A DNA stretch of 28,603 nucleotides, taken from NCBI GenBank assembly GCA_030639495.1, contig DAOWCP010000022.1:1-28603 (forward strand), given 5' to 3'. This document shows positions 1 to 8,733 of the stretch, piece by piece. Both the position numbers and the translations under genes were made by a program. Below the pieces are notes generated by a model. The model searched no databases. It had not been told where the DNA came from and worked only from the letters and a program-made list of their open reading frames with translations. The stretch's first letter is position 1; each line of letters begins with the position of its first letter. Origin of the DNA: JAGLTN01 sp023135255 (GTDB lineage Bacteria; Planctomycetota; Phycisphaerae; Sedimentisphaerales; Anaerobacaceae).

Positions 1-250
1 ACTGCTCCAGTGTTCTTGCTTGTGCAAGTTCTTTATAAGGTTCCACTAACGGAGCAACCACTTCATCACTGGTAAGAGTCTCGCCGGCAACAGAGAGGAC
101 AAATCCGCCGCTGGCTTCAGGTAAATTTTCTTTTTCGACGAGAGGAATATTTTCCATTTCCTCTTCGGTAAATCTCGGCTTAGTGCTTTTACTTCCACAA
201 CCTAAAGCAAATAATAACACCAAAATCGATATCCAACAAAAAATGCGCAT
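1..250 (-). CDS. Partial lipoprotein, probable SurA-like peptidyl-prolyl isomerase
   Basis: The first 83 codons of a gene that runs off the left edge of the window. The start ATG is at 250-248, with GGAG eight bases upstream. The N-terminus is a lipoprotein signal: hydrophobic residues ending in the lipobox FALGC, so the mature protein should be lipidated on Cys17. A short acidic linker follows, then a segment of the form LSVAGETLTSDEVVAPLVEP, which resembles the start of SurA-type chaperone domains (V-x-G-E-x-(I/L)-T-x-x-E). It lies 125 bp downstream of mfd on the same strand and may share its transcript. The lipoprotein call is firm; the SurA/PPIase family call is an inference from the short visible part, because the catalytic domain is outside the window. 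Confidence 0.6.
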   Translation of the reverse strand, partial: MRIFCWISILVLLFALGCGSKSTKPRFTEEEMENIPLVEKENLPEASGGFVLSVAGETLTSDEVVAPLVEPYKELAQARTLEQ

Positions 251-375
251 AATCAAATCTCCAGTTTACGCAAAAACTTCAATATACCTAACAGTCGGAT
301 TATTTTAAGGCAAATCGACTGTAAAATCCACAAAAACGTTTGAGCGGACTAAAAAATAAAAGGTAGTTCTAAAGA

Positions 376-3300
376 TCAGAGCTTCTTTTTGAACAATTTT
401 CGCAGTACAGCCAGCAAAGTTGAGGGCGTGAAATAACTTTTTTCAAGCCTTAAATATACGGTCTTAGCATCTGCCATCGTTACTTTACCGATTACTGTAG
501 CAAAGAGTGAATTTATTTTGCTTTGAGTACTATTTTCAAAGGAAAAAATTAGGTTTTGGCCGGAAACAACTATGTTCTTTATGCCGACTTGGCCCGCAAT
601 TAATCTAATCATACTTTGCTCAAGGAGCATTTCAACTTCATCCGGAACCGGGCCATAAACATCTTTTAGCTCATTGTTTATCTGGTCAAGATCAGTTTGA
701 CTTTGTGCAACGACAATTTTACGGTACGCATCCATTCTGTATCTGCTTACAGAAATGTAATTTTTCGGAATGTAAGCTTCAAAACCCAAATCAACATTAG
801 CCAAAACCACTTTTTCGACAGGCTCATTTCTTAATTTTTTAACCGCATCAGCAAGAAGCTGGCAATACATCTGGTAGCCGACGACCTGAATATGCCCCGA
901 CTGTTCCGGGCCTAAAATGTTACCAGCTCCACGTATTTCCAGATCCCGCAGTGCGATCCTGAAACCCGCGCCAAGATGAGAATATTCTTCAATCGCTTTT
1001 AACCGCTTAGCTCCAACCGGGGAAACAGACCGGGCTGAAGGCATAAGCATATAAGCATAAGCCCTGTGTTTGTACCTGCCGACACGACCTCGCAACTGAT
1101 GCAGCTGAGCTAAACCGAATCTGTCAGCCTCGTCGATCAATATCGTGTTAGCGTTGGGGATATCCAGCCCCGATTCAATAATAGTAGTGCAGACAAGAAC
1201 ATCGGTTTTGCCCATCACAAAATCTATCATCGCATTTTCAAGTTCTTTTTTTCTCATTTGACCATGGGCAACCGTCACTTTTGCATCGGGAGCAATCTTT
1301 CGTATCTGCCATGCTTTTTTATCTATCGTCTTAACACGGTTATGTAAAAAGAAAACCTGCCCCTGCCTGTTCAACTCGTGAAGTATTGCTTTACGTATCA
1401 AATCTTTGCTATATGCGTTTACGCTTGTCACTACCGCACGTCTGTCAAGCGGAGCTGTAAAAAGAGAGCTGATGTCACGCAGGCCCATCAATGACATGTG
1501 CAGTGTTCTCGGAATGGGAGTCGCGGTCATGATAAGTATATCTATGTTTGCTCTGATTTTTTTAAGCTTTTCTTTGTGTGCAACGCCAAAACGCTGTTCC
1601 TCATCAATTATTAAAAGCCCAAGGTCCTTGAAGTCCACATCTTTGCTCAACAATCGATGTGTGCCGATTAGTATATCAACTCGGCCTTTCCTGGTACGAT
1701 CTATAATATCACGGGCTTGCTTTGCGGTTTTGAAACGATTCAGCACTTCGATCGTAATGGGAAAATCCGCAAAACGCTCATTGAAAGTCCTGCCGTGCTG
1801 AACACATAAAACAGTAGTAGGGACAAGAACCGCAACTTGTTTGCCGTTTTCAACAGCCTTAAAGGCCGCTCTCATCGCAACTTCAGTTTTGCCATAACCA
1901 ACATCGCCGCAAAGAAGCCTGTCCATCGCCAGAGGCTTTTGCATATCAGATTTTATCTGCTCAATTGCTGTCAACTGGTCGGCTGTTTCGCTATACGCAA
2001 AGGACTGTTCGAATTCCATCTGCCAGCTTGAATCTGCGGAATATTCTATACCGCCCATCGCCTCTCTCTTTGCCTGCAACTCAAGCAATTCGCCGGCAAG
2101 GCTCTTTACAGATTCTGTGACTTTTTCTTTTTGTTTTTGCCAAAGCTTTGAACCTATTTTGCTCAGCTTTGGTTTAACAGGTGATGTGCCGATAAATTTC
2201 TGGATAAGCGATATGTTGTTGACCGAGACATGAATCTTAGCTTTGCCGGAATACTCAATAGTTAGATATTCATTTGAGCCTGTCTTGTCTTCGATCGTAT
2301 TTATGCCGCGAAATCTGCCTATGCCGTAACTGGTGTGGACAACATAATCACCAACATTCAGGTCGGTCAGACTATCTACCGGCAAGGACGCTCGCAAAGG
2401 CCTTTGTCTGCGCATTAAAGTGTGCTGACCGAATAACTCATGATGGCTAATAATAATCGTCTTAAGGCTTTCAAGTTCAAAACCGCCATGAATAAAACCA
2501 TTTAGCAACTTAAATTTACCGGGGACCCGCCCTGCTATCTGTTTGACTATTTCGCCAACTCGTTTTATCTGGGCACTGGTTTCACAATAAAGAAGTACCC
2601 TGCTGCCCTGCTTTGAAGCTTCGAGCAATTCTCCAAGAGCTTCCTTGTGACCAGCCCAAACGGCACTTGTTTTATGCTGAAAACGCTGAACACTTTTAAC
2701 TTCTATTTTAAAAGCATCTTGTTTTTCAGTAGTATCGAATCGGCTGATATTGAGCCTGGGGAATTTTTTAAACGCTTTGGTTATTTGTGCAAAATCGTAT
2801 AGCTTTGCGGGATTATCCGACCTTTGTACGAAGACATTTGCCACCTCAGCGATATCAATATCTTCCTCTGTGATAATCAAAGTCTCATCGTCAAGGACAT
2901 TAAGCAGCATCTCCGGCTTGCTGCCGGTCGGCGGAACTACCGAGACAATTGTAATGCTTTGCTGATTATCGCTGGATCTTTGACTATCCAGATCGATCTG
3001 GCGAATGCTCTCGATGATATCGTCAAAAAACTCAATGCGGACAGCTTTAGCAGCCTGACTTGCGTTATCCTGGACCTGACCGGCCTGGTTGCAAACAAGC
3101 GGCGCGTAAATATCGATTATGCCGCCTCGCCTGCTGAACTGTCCGGGTAAATCGACCCGTTCGACATTTTCAAAGCCGTTATCCACAAGCCAACCCGCAA
3201 TCGAATCAGGCGGGAACTGCTGGTCAACATTGAGAGTAAGGAAACTTTTTTCAAGACTCTTAGCAGAGACTACCGGCTGACAAATCGCCTGTATCGGGGT

Positions 3301-3648
3301 GCATAAAACACAAGGCTGTTTTTGTGGTGAAAGCATCTTGAGCAGAATACGTAATCTCTCACTGCTTATTTCATCAGAGGCATCTATGAATTCGTCCTGA
3401 TTTTCCCAGGCTTTGAAAACATCAACCTGACCATCGAAAAAAACATTCAGGTCATCAGCAGCATTATCAGCGTCATCGATATGAGGACGAATGTATAATA
3501 CAGGCCTGCGGATGCTTTCTGCAATACAACCAACCAAAGCAGGAGTGAATGACCCCCAAGTGCCTGCTACGTTTATAACATCGCCGCTTGTGATAGCTTT
3601 GGCTGCTTCAATAAGTTTCTTAACAGTTGTGTTTTTCTGTAAATTCAT
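376..3648 (-). CDS. mfd: Transcription-repair coupling factor Mfd
   Basis: A DNA translocase that removes RNA polymerase stalled at lesions and recruits UvrA for nucleotide excision repair. In order: a UvrB-like N-terminal region; the RNA-polymerase-interacting CarD-like domain at about 430-490 (NVGDYVVHTSYGIGRF); a superfamily 2 helicase core with Walker A GDVGYGKTE from residue 581, DEEQ at about 682, motif III TATPIPRT, and the C-terminal motifs ESGLDIPNAN and QLRGRVGR; then the TRCF domain. At about 1090 residues it is close to E. coli Mfd (1148). The reading frame is open further upstream (TTG 3711, ATG 3705, ATG 3690), but the chosen ATG at 3648 gives an N-terminus that fits the family. 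No good Shine-Dalgarno site is seen at any candidate, so the start is uncertain. It lies 80 bp after tkt on the same strand with no evident terminator between. Confidence 0.96.
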   Translation of the reverse strand: MNLQKNTTVKKLIEAAKAITSGDVINVAGTWGSFTPALVGCIAESIRRPVLYIRPHIDDADNAADDLNVFFDGQVDVFKAWENQDEFIDASDEISSERLRILLKMLSPQKQPCVLCTPIQAICQPVVSAKSLEKSFLTLNVDQQFPPDSIAGWLVDNGFENVERVDLPGQFSRRGGIIDIYAPLVCNQAGQVQDNASQAAKAVRIEFFDDIIESIRQIDLDSQRSSDNQQSITIVSVVPPTGSKPEMLLNVLDDETLIITEEDIDIAEVANVFVQRSDNPAKLYDFAQITKAFKKFPRLNISRFDTTEKQDAFKIEVKSVQRFQHKTSAVWAGHKEALGELLEASKQGSRVLLYCETSAQIKRVGEIVKQIAGRVPGKFKLLNGFIHGGFELESLKTIIISHHELFGQHTLMRRQRPLRASLPVDSLTDLNVGDYVVHTSYGIGRFRGINTIEDKTGSNEYLTIEYSGKAKIHVSVNNISLIQKFIGTSPVKPKLSKIGSKLWQKQKEKVTESVKSLAGELLELQAKREAMGGIEYSADSSWQMEFEQSFAYSETADQLTAIEQIKSDMQKPLAMDRLLCGDVGYGKTEVAMRAAFKAVENGKQVAVLVPTTVLCVQHGRTFNERFADFPITIEVLNRFKTAKQARDIIDRTRKGRVDILIGTHRLLSKDVDFKDLGLLIIDEEQRFGVAHKEKLKKIRANIDILIMTATPIPRTLHMSLMGLRDISSLFTAPLDRRAVVTSVNAYSKDLIRKAILHELNRQGQVFFLHNRVKTIDKKAWQIRKIAPDAKVTVAHGQMRKKELENAMIDFVMGKTDVLVCTTIIESGLDIPNANTILIDEADRFGLAQLHQLRGRVGRYKHRAYAYMLMPSARSVSPVGAKRLKAIEEYSHLGAGFRIALRDLEIRGAGNILGPEQSGHIQVVGYQMYCQLLADAVKKLRNEPVEKVVLANVDLGFEAYIPKNYISVSRYRMDAYRKIVVAQSQTDLDQINNELKDVYGPVPDEVEMLLEQSMIRLIAGQVGIKNIVVSGQNLIFSFENSTQSKINSLFATVIGKVTMADAKTVYLRLEKSYFTPSTLLAVLRKLFKKKL

Positions 3649-3728
3649 AATAAAAATAACGACGGGCCGCTTCCGCCAGCAACCCGCCATTATAATATCA
3701 AACATCCACAACTAAAGCTACTAACCTA

Positions 3729-5756
3729 TTATTTGGCAATGGATTTTTTTGCAGCTTCGACAACAGCATCAACTGTAATGCCGAAATGCTCAAAGCACAA
3801 ATTCTGCGGCCCGGAAGTCCCAAAGCCCTTCATGCCGACAAACTCACCTTTGTCGCCAATATATTTGTGCCAACCAAGCTCTATTGCTGCTTCAACGCCA
3901 ACTCTTGCTTTGACACCCGGCAGAATAACATTGTCTTTGTATTGTTGGCTTTGCTCTTCGAACAATTCCCAACTCACCATAGAAACGACTTGCGCTTTTA
4001 TTGATTGCTGGGCTAATTTATCTGCTGCCTGCATCGCCAATGAAACTTCTGAACCGCTTGCCAGAAGCTGGACGTCGGGCGAATCCGTTTTAACTACAAC
4101 ATAAGCACCTTTGGTTACACCAACTGCCGCTGAACCATATTTTTCCTGATCGAGTATGGGAAGTCCCTGCCTTGTCAGAAGAAGTGCTGCGGGTCTGTCA
4201 TTATTTTTAAGTATATATTCCCATGCATAAGCTGTCTCATACGCATCCGCGGGTCTGAACACAATAAGGTTCGGTATCGCTCTTAACGAAGCCAGCTGTT
4301 CAACAGGCTGATGCGTAGGGCCATCTTCTCCAACGCCGATACTGTCATGTGTCCATATAAATATTGACGGATATTTTGAAATTGCTGCAACTCTGACCGC
4401 ACCTCTCATATAATCGGAGAATACCATAAAAGTCCCGCCATAAGGACGAATCATACCACCAACAGCCATGCCGTTCATAATTGCCCCCATTGCATGTTCC
4501 CTTACACCATAGCGGATGTATCTGCCTGAAGGATTGTTTTTTTGATAATCTTGGGCGCCGGTGAACCACGTATTGTTAGAAGGCGTCAAGTCTGCTGAAC
4601 CACCAATTACAAAAGGCAACTTCGGCATCAAAGTATCTAATGTAATACCAGATGCTTTCCTTGTCGCCATTGATGAACCTGCTTCAAATTTAGCAGTAAC
4701 TTCGTCGATATCAAATTTCACTTTGCCGCGAATAGCATCACTAAACATCATTGCCAATTCAGGATATTCGTTGCTGTAATCGGCAAACATTTTATTCCAC
4801 TTCTGCCCAAGCTCGGCGCCTTTTTTCTGAACTGTTGCCATGCGGTCTTTTACTTCCTTCGGCACGACAAAACTCTTATCCGGGTCCCAGCCATATTTTT
4901 CTTTAATAAGGGCAATCTCATCATCACCCAATGGTGAACCATGGGCCTTAGCAGTATCCTGAAGGTTCGGACTTCCATAGGCGATATGAGTTCTGATCTT
5001 AATAAGTGAAGGCTTACCCTTTGCGTTCTCAGCGTTCTGCAATGCTTTTTCAAAGCTTTCCATATCATTGCCGTCACCGCCTACAACCTCAACATGCCAG
5101 CCATAAGCTTCAAATCTTTTTGCAACATCTTCAGTAAACGAGACAGCCGTGTCACCATCAATTGTGATGTGGTTGTCATCATATATCAAAACAAGATTAT
5201 CAAGACCAAGGTGTCCCGCCAGAGAGCAGCTTTCCGAACTCAACCCTTCCTGCATACAACCATCGCCGCAAATCGAATAAATCTTATGATCTATAATAGG
5301 GAAACCATCACGGTTAAATATCGACGCGAGATGTTTTTCCTCAATTGCCATACCCACTGCATTAGAAAGCCCCTGTCCCAAAGGACCGGTAGTAGCTTCA
5401 ATACCTCTGCTTGGGTTAAATTCAGGATGACCAGCTGTTTTGCTGCCAAGCTGCCTGAAATTCTTAAGGTCATCAAGACTGATATCATAGCCATTGAGAT
5501 GCAAGAGTGAATAAAGCAGCATCCCGCCATGGCCTGCGGAAAGAATAAATCTATCCCTGTTTTGCCAGGTTGGGTTCGCTGGATTATGGTTCATATACTT
5601 TGACCAGAGCACATACGCCGCCGGTGCCATACCCATAGTCATGCCTGGGTGACCAGACTTTGCTGCCTGCACACCTTCCATCGATAAAAACCGTATGGTC
5701 TGAATACAAAGTTCATCAAGCTGTGAGAGACCGGGGTTCTTCTTAATTTCGCTCAT
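3729..5756 (-). CDS. tkt: Transketolase
   Basis: A thiamine-diphosphate enzyme that moves two-carbon ketol units between sugar phosphates in the non-oxidative pentose phosphate pathway. Seen in the 675-residue protein: GHPGMTMG at 35-42, SAGHGG around His76, the ThDP/metal motif GDG at 164-166 followed by the conserved Asn region (YDDNHITIDG), the catalytic-Glu segment REHAMGAIMNG and the HDSIGVGEDGPTHQP loop. Length is normal. Start choice: an upstream in-frame ATG (5765) overlaps the sequence AGGATGGA, which works better as the Shine-Dalgarno site for the ATG at 5756 (AGGA at 5765-5768, eight bases away). A sigma-70-like promoter lies about 50 bp upstream. It is probably the first gene of a tkt-mfd-lipoprotein unit. 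Confidence 0.97.
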   Translation of the reverse strand: MSEIKKNPGLSQLDELCIQTIRFLSMEGVQAAKSGHPGMTMGMAPAAYVLWSKYMNHNPANPTWQNRDRFILSAGHGGMLLYSLLHLNGYDISLDDLKNFRQLGSKTAGHPEFNPSRGIEATTGPLGQGLSNAVGMAIEEKHLASIFNRDGFPIIDHKIYSICGDGCMQEGLSSESCSLAGHLGLDNLVLIYDDNHITIDGDTAVSFTEDVAKRFEAYGWHVEVVGGDGNDMESFEKALQNAENAKGKPSLIKIRTHIAYGSPNLQDTAKAHGSPLGDDEIALIKEKYGWDPDKSFVVPKEVKDRMATVQKKGAELGQKWNKMFADYSNEYPELAMMFSDAIRGKVKFDIDEVTAKFEAGSSMATRKASGITLDTLMPKLPFVIGGSADLTPSNNTWFTGAQDYQKNNPSGRYIRYGVREHAMGAIMNGMAVGGMIRPYGGTFMVFSDYMRGAVRVAAISKYPSIFIWTHDSIGVGEDGPTHQPVEQLASLRAIPNLIVFRPADAYETAYAWEYILKNNDRPAALLLTRQGLPILDQEKYGSAAVGVTKGAYVVVKTDSPDVQLLASGSEVSLAMQAADKLAQQSIKAQVVSMVSWELFEEQSQQYKDNVILPGVKARVGVEAAIELGWHKYIGDKGEFVGMKGFGTSGPQNLCFEHFGITVDAVVEAAKKSIAK

Positions 5757-5812
5757 AAAGTCCATCCTAAAATGAAAGTTTACAATTCATCTGCTATCAA
5801 AAACAGACGCTC

Positions 5813-5841
5813 AGATTATCGTAGAAACCTCATTTTAGCAA
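5813..5841 (-). promoter_or_regulatory. Candidate sigma-70 promoter of tkt
   Basis: Reading the minus strand, TTGCTA (5841-5836) and TAATCT (5818-5813) are separated by 17 bp. Transcription would begin near 5806, leaving a leader of about 50 bases before the tkt ATG. Found by eye only. Confidence 0.5.
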
Positions 5842-5865
5842 GTCTTTTTAGCTATTGAGCCAATT

Positions 5866-5968
5866 TATACCCTTCAGGGTAAGAAATGCCCGCGAATAAA
5901 TCCTTAACTTGTCATTTTTAAGTTATTTACCCGCGAATAAACGGTGAAATTCAATTGCGATCAGTATA
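5866..5968 (-). repeat. Palindromic intergenic repeat, copy A (103 bp)
   Basis: A full copy in minus orientation of the repeat also seen at 24074-24175, 24268-24370, 26932-26994 and 28351-28373. Read on the minus strand it begins TATACTGATCGCAATTGAAT, contains two CGCGGG motifs flanking a central hairpin (TAACTT/AAGTTA), and ends in the small palindrome TACCCTGAAGGGTA plus TA. It lies between the 3' end of the dockerin-tailed gene at 6007 and the promoter of tkt, with no coding sequence inside. Confidence 0.9.
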
Positions 5969-6006
5969 AAGACTTCTGAGCGATTTAAAAAGAAACACAA
6001 CGAACA

Positions 6007-8481
6007 TTAAGGGCAAGTTTTGAGCCAGTCCTGAGCAAGAATCGCAAAATCTTTAAAATTGATCATATTAGTCGTATCCCCAGCGAGATTGAGCCCTTCG
6101 TCAGATTCCAACCATTTAAGCACCATTGACCGTAAATCCTTATTGTCAACTGTTTTGTCGTTATTATAGTCAGCTGCAAATGCTGTCGTGGTGAATGACC
6201 AGACAGGGCTTGGTATCCCGCCGCATTGGTTTTTAGAAACAACTTTCCAGTAATATGTAACATAAGGATCAGGAGTAGGCGTCGCTATAAATCTGAAAAT
6301 ATTCGCATGGAAATTCGGCACAATCAAATCTTGAGGAGGGTTTTGGGTATCTAAATAGAGATCGTACCTATCCGGAGGCAACGGCACGAGTGATGCGAAT
6401 TCCTTTGCCCTTGTAACAATTTCCCAGTCCGGACAGCCACCGTCAGGACAATTGAGAGAATGATCACAATCATATTCTGCGACAAAATCATTAGCACTAT
6501 TGGCATCGTGAGATAATATTCCCTCTACAACCCAGGTATTTACATTAAAGACAGGTGAGCCGCTGCTTCTTGTATAGCTGTCAAGATTGGTTTTAAAAAA
6601 TGAAGATGCGGTGTTATTCTTTACGACTCCGCCATCGGTCAGTTTCTTAGGCAAACCAAGAGGATAACCAACAGTATACAACTGCTGAACATCTGAAACT
6701 TTACCATCTCTTCTTATTGTAAGAGGCCCATAACCTGTTACAGGCCTGTCAAGTTTTATCAGTGCCCAGTCGGGTGCACCTGTCTGGATTGCAATTATCT
6801 CATCAGCGTAATAAACTTTTGAACTTTCTACAGTCGTAACCGGCGTTGAGGCATCTTCCATTACAAAACCAAAAACAAACGCCATATCTTCAAGATTAAG
6901 TAGTTGCGCGCACTGACCGGATGTAGCCATAATATCATTAGCAACAAGAAAAGCTGAGCCGATCGCTGGATTAGGTTGATTTATGAAAGGCTCAGAACTG
7001 CAAAGATAATGCCCCGTCTCTAACGGATCTTCCCTGACATACCATTGGCTCAATGTTTCTATAGGCAAAGCAAAAGTTTCATCGTGATTATCATGCAAGT
7101 CTGCTTTGTCGAGGATCGCAGCAACAGGCAGCATTGTTCTACGTCTGTCGAAATCTGTTATCTGATAAACATCCTTACGGTTATCGCTGCCGTAAATTAT
7201 TTTTTGCGACCCAATATCTACCGTTGTTTCAGTTTCTTCAATTTCAGTATTAGTTTCACCAACGAAGCTGCTTTGCCCCACAGTCAAGTCAACATTCCAG
7301 GCAAGAATAAGATCATCTACCAGAACACGCCCCTGCCCATCAGACGGCACGGGGTTGGTCGCAGGCGAAGGCATAACACAAGCAATCTGTTCAAGCTTTA
7401 TAACATAATCGCCCACGCTATAACCATAACCAGCAAGCCTTATATAAAAAGTATTGCCCTGCTCCACATACATAGTAATCTCTGACTGGTAAGTTCCACG
7501 TGCATCATCATTACAAGCCAGCTCATTGCCGCCGCAACCGTCATAAACTGTTAAGGTAGTATCAAAATTACTGCCCTGCGTTGTTATTGTCGCCATGCCG
7601 CTTTCATCGGGAGTATATTTGAACCATACATCATTGCTATCATTATTAACACATTCACTGCCGCCTGCACCTGTAGCAAAATCAGTTAATCCATTATATT
7701 CTGTGCCTTTGGTAATTACCGTTGCGGAACTGCAATTGTTATTTTCGGGCGGACCATAATTAAACCTTATCCACCATTCTATAATTTGTCCATATCCAAC
7801 ACCGCAATAACTACCATTGCATACTTCCTCAACGCAAAAATACCAGACCTGTGCAATAGGCTGACGTTTGAAATCTTCAATGCCGTACGATTGAAGACTA
7901 ATATTAAACGCCACTCGATCAAATATAGTATACTCTACACTACCATTTTGATTTTTGATTTTTCCAAGAAGACATTCTGTTGTAAATCCAACCATCTGAA
8001 CTCCCACAGTGACATCTATCTTATACACAAGGCCATCACCGAAAGACGTCATATCTATAGGACTACACACCGCTCCTGCGCCAGAATAATAATCTGGAAT
8101 AACATACTGAAATACATTCTTAAACCAAGCAGTAGTGCTTAATAAAACAGGGGTAACTCCTATATCTGTCGTCATTTGCTGGTCGATATCTGTCTGAGTT
8201 GAATACAAAACGTATCGACTTAAAATATTCACCTCAACGTCAGCATCTATAAGTGCCTGAACGTCAACCTGGGGTATTTCCGCTATTACTCTTGCGGGGT
8301 CCTCCAGCGATTCGATCTGGCTGCCTGGAGCTGTGTCAAGTGACGCTATGTCTTGGGCTGAAATTTGTTTTGTAAGAAATATCTCTGCTTTGCAGTATTT
8401 AACATAACTGTCCTGACTAAAAACAGCTGTGGATATTATTAGAACATTTAAAACTGTTAATATTATGTTTTTTTTCATCAT
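6007..8481 (-). CDS. Secreted protein: PPC-like domain, degenerate trypsin-like domain, dockerin-like tail
   Basis: An 824-residue exported protein. The start ATG at 8481 has GAGG seven bases upstream; a TTG two codons earlier is less likely. A signal peptide (MMKKN, then a hydrophobic run) ends near VFSQ. About residues 245-365 resemble a pre-peptidase C-terminal (PPC) beta domain (NDVWFKYTP, TTLTVYDGCGG). About 500-690 is trypsin-like: GSAFLVANDI, the Asp motif DWALIKLDRPV (Asp571) and the Ser motif SSGSPVF (Ser640). Where the His motif T-A-A-H-C is expected, the sequence reads TSGQC, with Gln523 (codon CAG) in place of His. The C-terminus has two calcium-loop repeats (DYNNDKTVDNKDL and NMINFKDFAILAQDWLK), the dockerin-like module of planctomycete secreted proteins. 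It is preceded by a near-consensus promoter. The substrate is unknown, and it may bind rather than cut. Confidence 0.85.
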   Translation of the reverse strand: MMKKNIILTVLNVLIISTAVFSQDSYVKYCKAEIFLTKQISAQDIASLDTAPGSQIESLEDPARVIAEIPQVDVQALIDADVEVNILSRYVLYSTQTDIDQQMTTDIGVTPVLLSTTAWFKNVFQYVIPDYYSGAGAVCSPIDMTSFGDGLVYKIDVTVGVQMVGFTTECLLGKIKNQNGSVEYTIFDRVAFNISLQSYGIEDFKRQPIAQVWYFCVEEVCNGSYCGVGYGQIIEWWIRFNYGPPENNNCSSATVITKGTEYNGLTDFATGAGGSECVNNDSNDVWFKYTPDESGMATITTQGSNFDTTLTVYDGCGGNELACNDDARGTYQSEITMYVEQGNTFYIRLAGYGYSVGDYVIKLEQIACVMPSPATNPVPSDGQGRVLVDDLILAWNVDLTVGQSSFVGETNTEIEETETTVDIGSQKIIYGSDNRKDVYQITDFDRRRTMLPVAAILDKADLHDNHDETFALPIETLSQWYVREDPLETGHYLCSSEPFINQPNPAIGSAFLVANDIMATSGQCAQLLNLEDMAFVFGFVMEDASTPVTTVESSKVYYADEIIAIQTGAPDWALIKLDRPVTGYGPLTIRRDGKVSDVQQLYTVGYPLGLPKKLTDGGVVKNNTASSFFKTNLDSYTRSSGSPVFNVNTWVVEGILSHDANSANDFVAEYDCDHSLNCPDGGCPDWEIVTRAKEFASLVPLPPDRYDLYLDTQNPPQDLIVPNFHANIFRFIATPTPDPYVTYYWKVVSKNQCGGIPSPVWSFTTTAFAADYNNDKTVDNKDLRSMVLKWLESDEGLNLAGDTTNMINFKDFAILAQDWLKTCP

Positions 8482-8594
8482 TCCCAAACCTCATATTGTG
8501 ACATAACTGATTATAAAGGAAACTCTTACCGCAACAATACCTCTTAACTCCGAATCCATTCACATCACTTGGTCATCCTGACTGTGGATAGCGG

Positions 8595-8623
8595 ATTATA
8601 CCCTTTTAAAAAGCTAAAGTCAA
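8595..8623 (-). promoter_or_regulatory. Strong sigma-70-like promoter of the dockerin-tailed protein gene
   Basis: On the minus strand TTGACT (8623-8618) and a perfect TATAAT (8600-8595) are 17 bp apart. The predicted transcription start near 8588 leaves a leader of about 107 bases. Confidence 0.7.
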
Positions 8624-8660
8624 GCATTAAAATCCAATAAATCCTCAACCTATGGATGTA

Positions 8661-8697
8661 AAAAAAGGCACAACCTGATTATCAAGCTGTGCCTTTT
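8661..8697 (-). terminator. Rho-independent terminator of the glycan operon
   Basis: The arms AAAAGGCACA (8663-8672) and TGTGCCTTTT (8688-8697) pair perfectly over 10 bp around a 15-base loop. On the minus strand the hairpin is followed by a run of six T. It lies about 40 bp after the stop of the DUF4838/SMP-30 gene and just upstream of the next promoter. Confidence 0.85.
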
Positions 8698-8733
8698 ATC
8701 GACAAATTAAGGGGTTAAATGTAACTATAAAGC

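Noticed and set aside
3649..3711. Longer N-terminus for mfd
   Set aside because: The extra residues (MAGCWRKRPVV) do not resemble the family and no Shine-Dalgarno site supports them, though the start stays uncertain.
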